A stretch of DNA of 64,000 bases from Leifsonia virtsii. Its GTDB lineage: Bacteria; Actinomycetota; Actinomycetes; Actinomycetales; Microbacteriaceae. Position 1 is the first letter of the stretch. Each line of letters starts with the position of its first letter. The position numbers and the translations under genes are program-made. The notes beneath the pieces are model-generated. The model was given only the letters and a program-made list of their open reading frames with translations. It was not told where the DNA came from and did no database searches. Location of the stretch: contig NZ_JAROCB010000001.1 of NCBI RefSeq assembly GCF_030433675.1, positions 741,333 through 805,332 on the forward strand. The letters run 5' to 3'. Shown here piece after piece: positions 63,085 through 64,000 of this stretch.

Positions 63085-64000
63085 CTACGCGGTGAGCTCC
63101 GCAACCGCCTCCGCGACCGACAGCGTGCGCCGGTCGCCGGTGCGGCGGTTCCACAGCTCGACCTCGCCCTGCGCGGCCCCGCGGCCCACCACGAGCACGC
63201 GCGGGACGCCGATCAGCTCGGCGTCGCCGAACTTGACGCCCGGCGACACCTTGGGGCGGTCGTCGTAGAGCACGTCGAGACGGGCGTCCTCCAGCTGCGC
63301 GATGATCTCCTCGGCCAGCTCGTACGCAGCGTCGTCGCGGCCGGTGGCCACCACGTGCACGTCGAAGGGCGCGACGGACTCCGGCCAGACGAGACCCCGG
63401 TCGTCGTTGTTCTCCTCGGCGATGATCGCGAGGATGCGGGTGACGCCGATGCCGTAGGAGCCCATGGTGACCGTGACGAGCTTGCCGTTCTCGTCGAGCA
63501 CCTTCAGACCGAGCGCCTCCGCGTACTTGCGGCCGAGCTGGAAGACGTGCCCGATCTCCATGCCGCGGGCCAGCTCGACGGGACCGGACCCGTCGGGCGC
63601 GGGATCGCCCGGCTTGACCTCGGCGACCTCGACCACGCCGTCCCAGCCGAAGTCGCGACCGGCGACCAGACCGAAGACGTGCTTGCCCTCGGTGTTCGCT
63701 CCCGTGATCCAGCCGGAGCCGTCGACCACGCGCGGGTCGACGACGTAGCGGATGCCGGTGGCCGACTCCTCGCCAAGCACGGCGCCCTCGGGCGACCAGG
63801 GACCGATGTAGCCCTTCACGAGGCCTGGGTGCTTCGCGAAGTCCTCGTCGGTGGCCGCGTCGACCTCGGCCGGCGCGAAGGCGACCTCCGCACGCTTGAG
63901 GTCGACCTCGCGGTCGCCGGGCAGCCCGACGACGACGAGCTCCCGCGTGCCATCGAGGTTGGTCAGGGCGAGCACGACGTTCTTGAGCGTGTCCGCCGCC
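63085..64000 (-). CDS. proS: prolyl-tRNA synthetase, C-terminal part (5' end beyond window)
   Basis: About 305 codons of a bacterial-type (long) ProRS; the start is off the right edge. The visible portion begins in the inserted editing domain, which resembles YbaK ([40 protein letters not shown]...[11 protein letters not shown]), continues with motif 3 ([38 protein letters not shown]) and ends with the anticodon-binding domain ([37 protein letters not shown]). Both editing insert and catalytic motif 3 appear complete. Confidence 0.96.
   Translation of the reverse strand, partial: AADTLKNVVLALTNLDGTRELVVVGLPGDREVDLKRAEVAFAPAEVDAATDEDFAKHPGLVKGYIGPWSPEGAVLGEESATGIRYVVDPRVVDGSGWITGANTEGKHVFGLVAGRDFGWDGVVEVAEVKPGDPAPDGSGPVELARGMEIGHVFQLGRKYAEALGLKVLDENGKLVTVTMGSYGIGVTRILAIIAEENNDDRGLVWPESVAPFDVHVVATGRDDAAYELAEEIIAQLEDARLDVLYDDRPKVSPGVKFGDAELIGVPRVLVVGRGAAQGEVELWNRRTGDRRTLSVAEAVAELTA

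Overview
This window looks like chromosomal DNA of a high-GC Gram-positive actinobacterium, most probably a Microbacteriaceae member close to Leifsonia (inference from gene order and protein style; no database search was possible). Supporting signs are the strong G/C third-position bias, many GTG starts, ATGA/GTGA stop-start overlaps, many starts placed 6-7 nt after a TANNNT -10 box (leaderless transcripts), an hrcA-dnaJ operon with a CIRCE operator, cydABDC, and the long collinear block era-corC-ybeY-phoH-HIT-rsmE-dnaJ-hrcA-hemW-lepA-rpsT-holA-comEC-comEA-leuS. I see no rRNA, tRNA, prophage, insertion sequence or CRISPR array. Almost all of the window is ordinary chromosome.

Layout. 0-9 kb: the start of a peptide-type solute-binding lipoprotein, the dnaG / DUF4282 / dgt / dusB group, a YbaK-type tRNA deacylase, then a DUF559 nuclease-like gene bracketed by two copies of a perfect hairpin, and a DsbA/FrnE-like oxidoreductase whose C-terminal tail is out of frame. 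9-13.5 kb: uppS-recO, a TRIC-like channel and leuA with a leucine leader peptide. 13.5-22.4 kb: an MprF-like aminoacyl-lipid synthase coupled to a membrane esterase, a MacB/FtsX-type ABC exporter, and a NarL-type two-component system whose kinase has a duplicated membrane module. 22.4-45 kb: the conserved housekeeping block (ribosome and rRNA maturation, chaperones, heat-shock repressor, heme radical SAM protein, translation factor LepA, S20, polymerase delta subunit, DNA uptake, leucyl-tRNA synthetase). 45-54.5 kb: head-to-head pabB/pabC, then cydABDC divergent from a BlaI-like repressor and M56 peptidase pair. 54.5-64 kb: DedA, an osmoprotectant ABC operon, a TetR regulator, an App1 phosphatase, an AlkZ-like winged-helix protein, an FUSC transporter and the 3' part of proS.

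The most unusual signals are non-coding. (1) A family of 20-24 bp hairpins built on GGGACGCAACACGCCG occurs four times; two copies flank the DUF559 gene, one supplies its stop codon, and another carries a compensatory base change. (2) Two 17-bp palindromes of BlaI/MecI type lie exactly between cydABDC and the BlaI/M56 operon. (3) The pabB and pabC starts share one palindromic -10 element with both GTG codons 6 nt away. (4) leuA has an apparently leaderless 13-residue leader peptide with four Leu codons and a hairpin. (5) Other intergenic repeats include a three-unit 20-bp iteron and two loci sharing a GCGACTGCGGT core.

Starts are chosen from coupling, Shine-Dalgarno spacing or -10 spacing where visible; functions rest on motifs recognised by eye.
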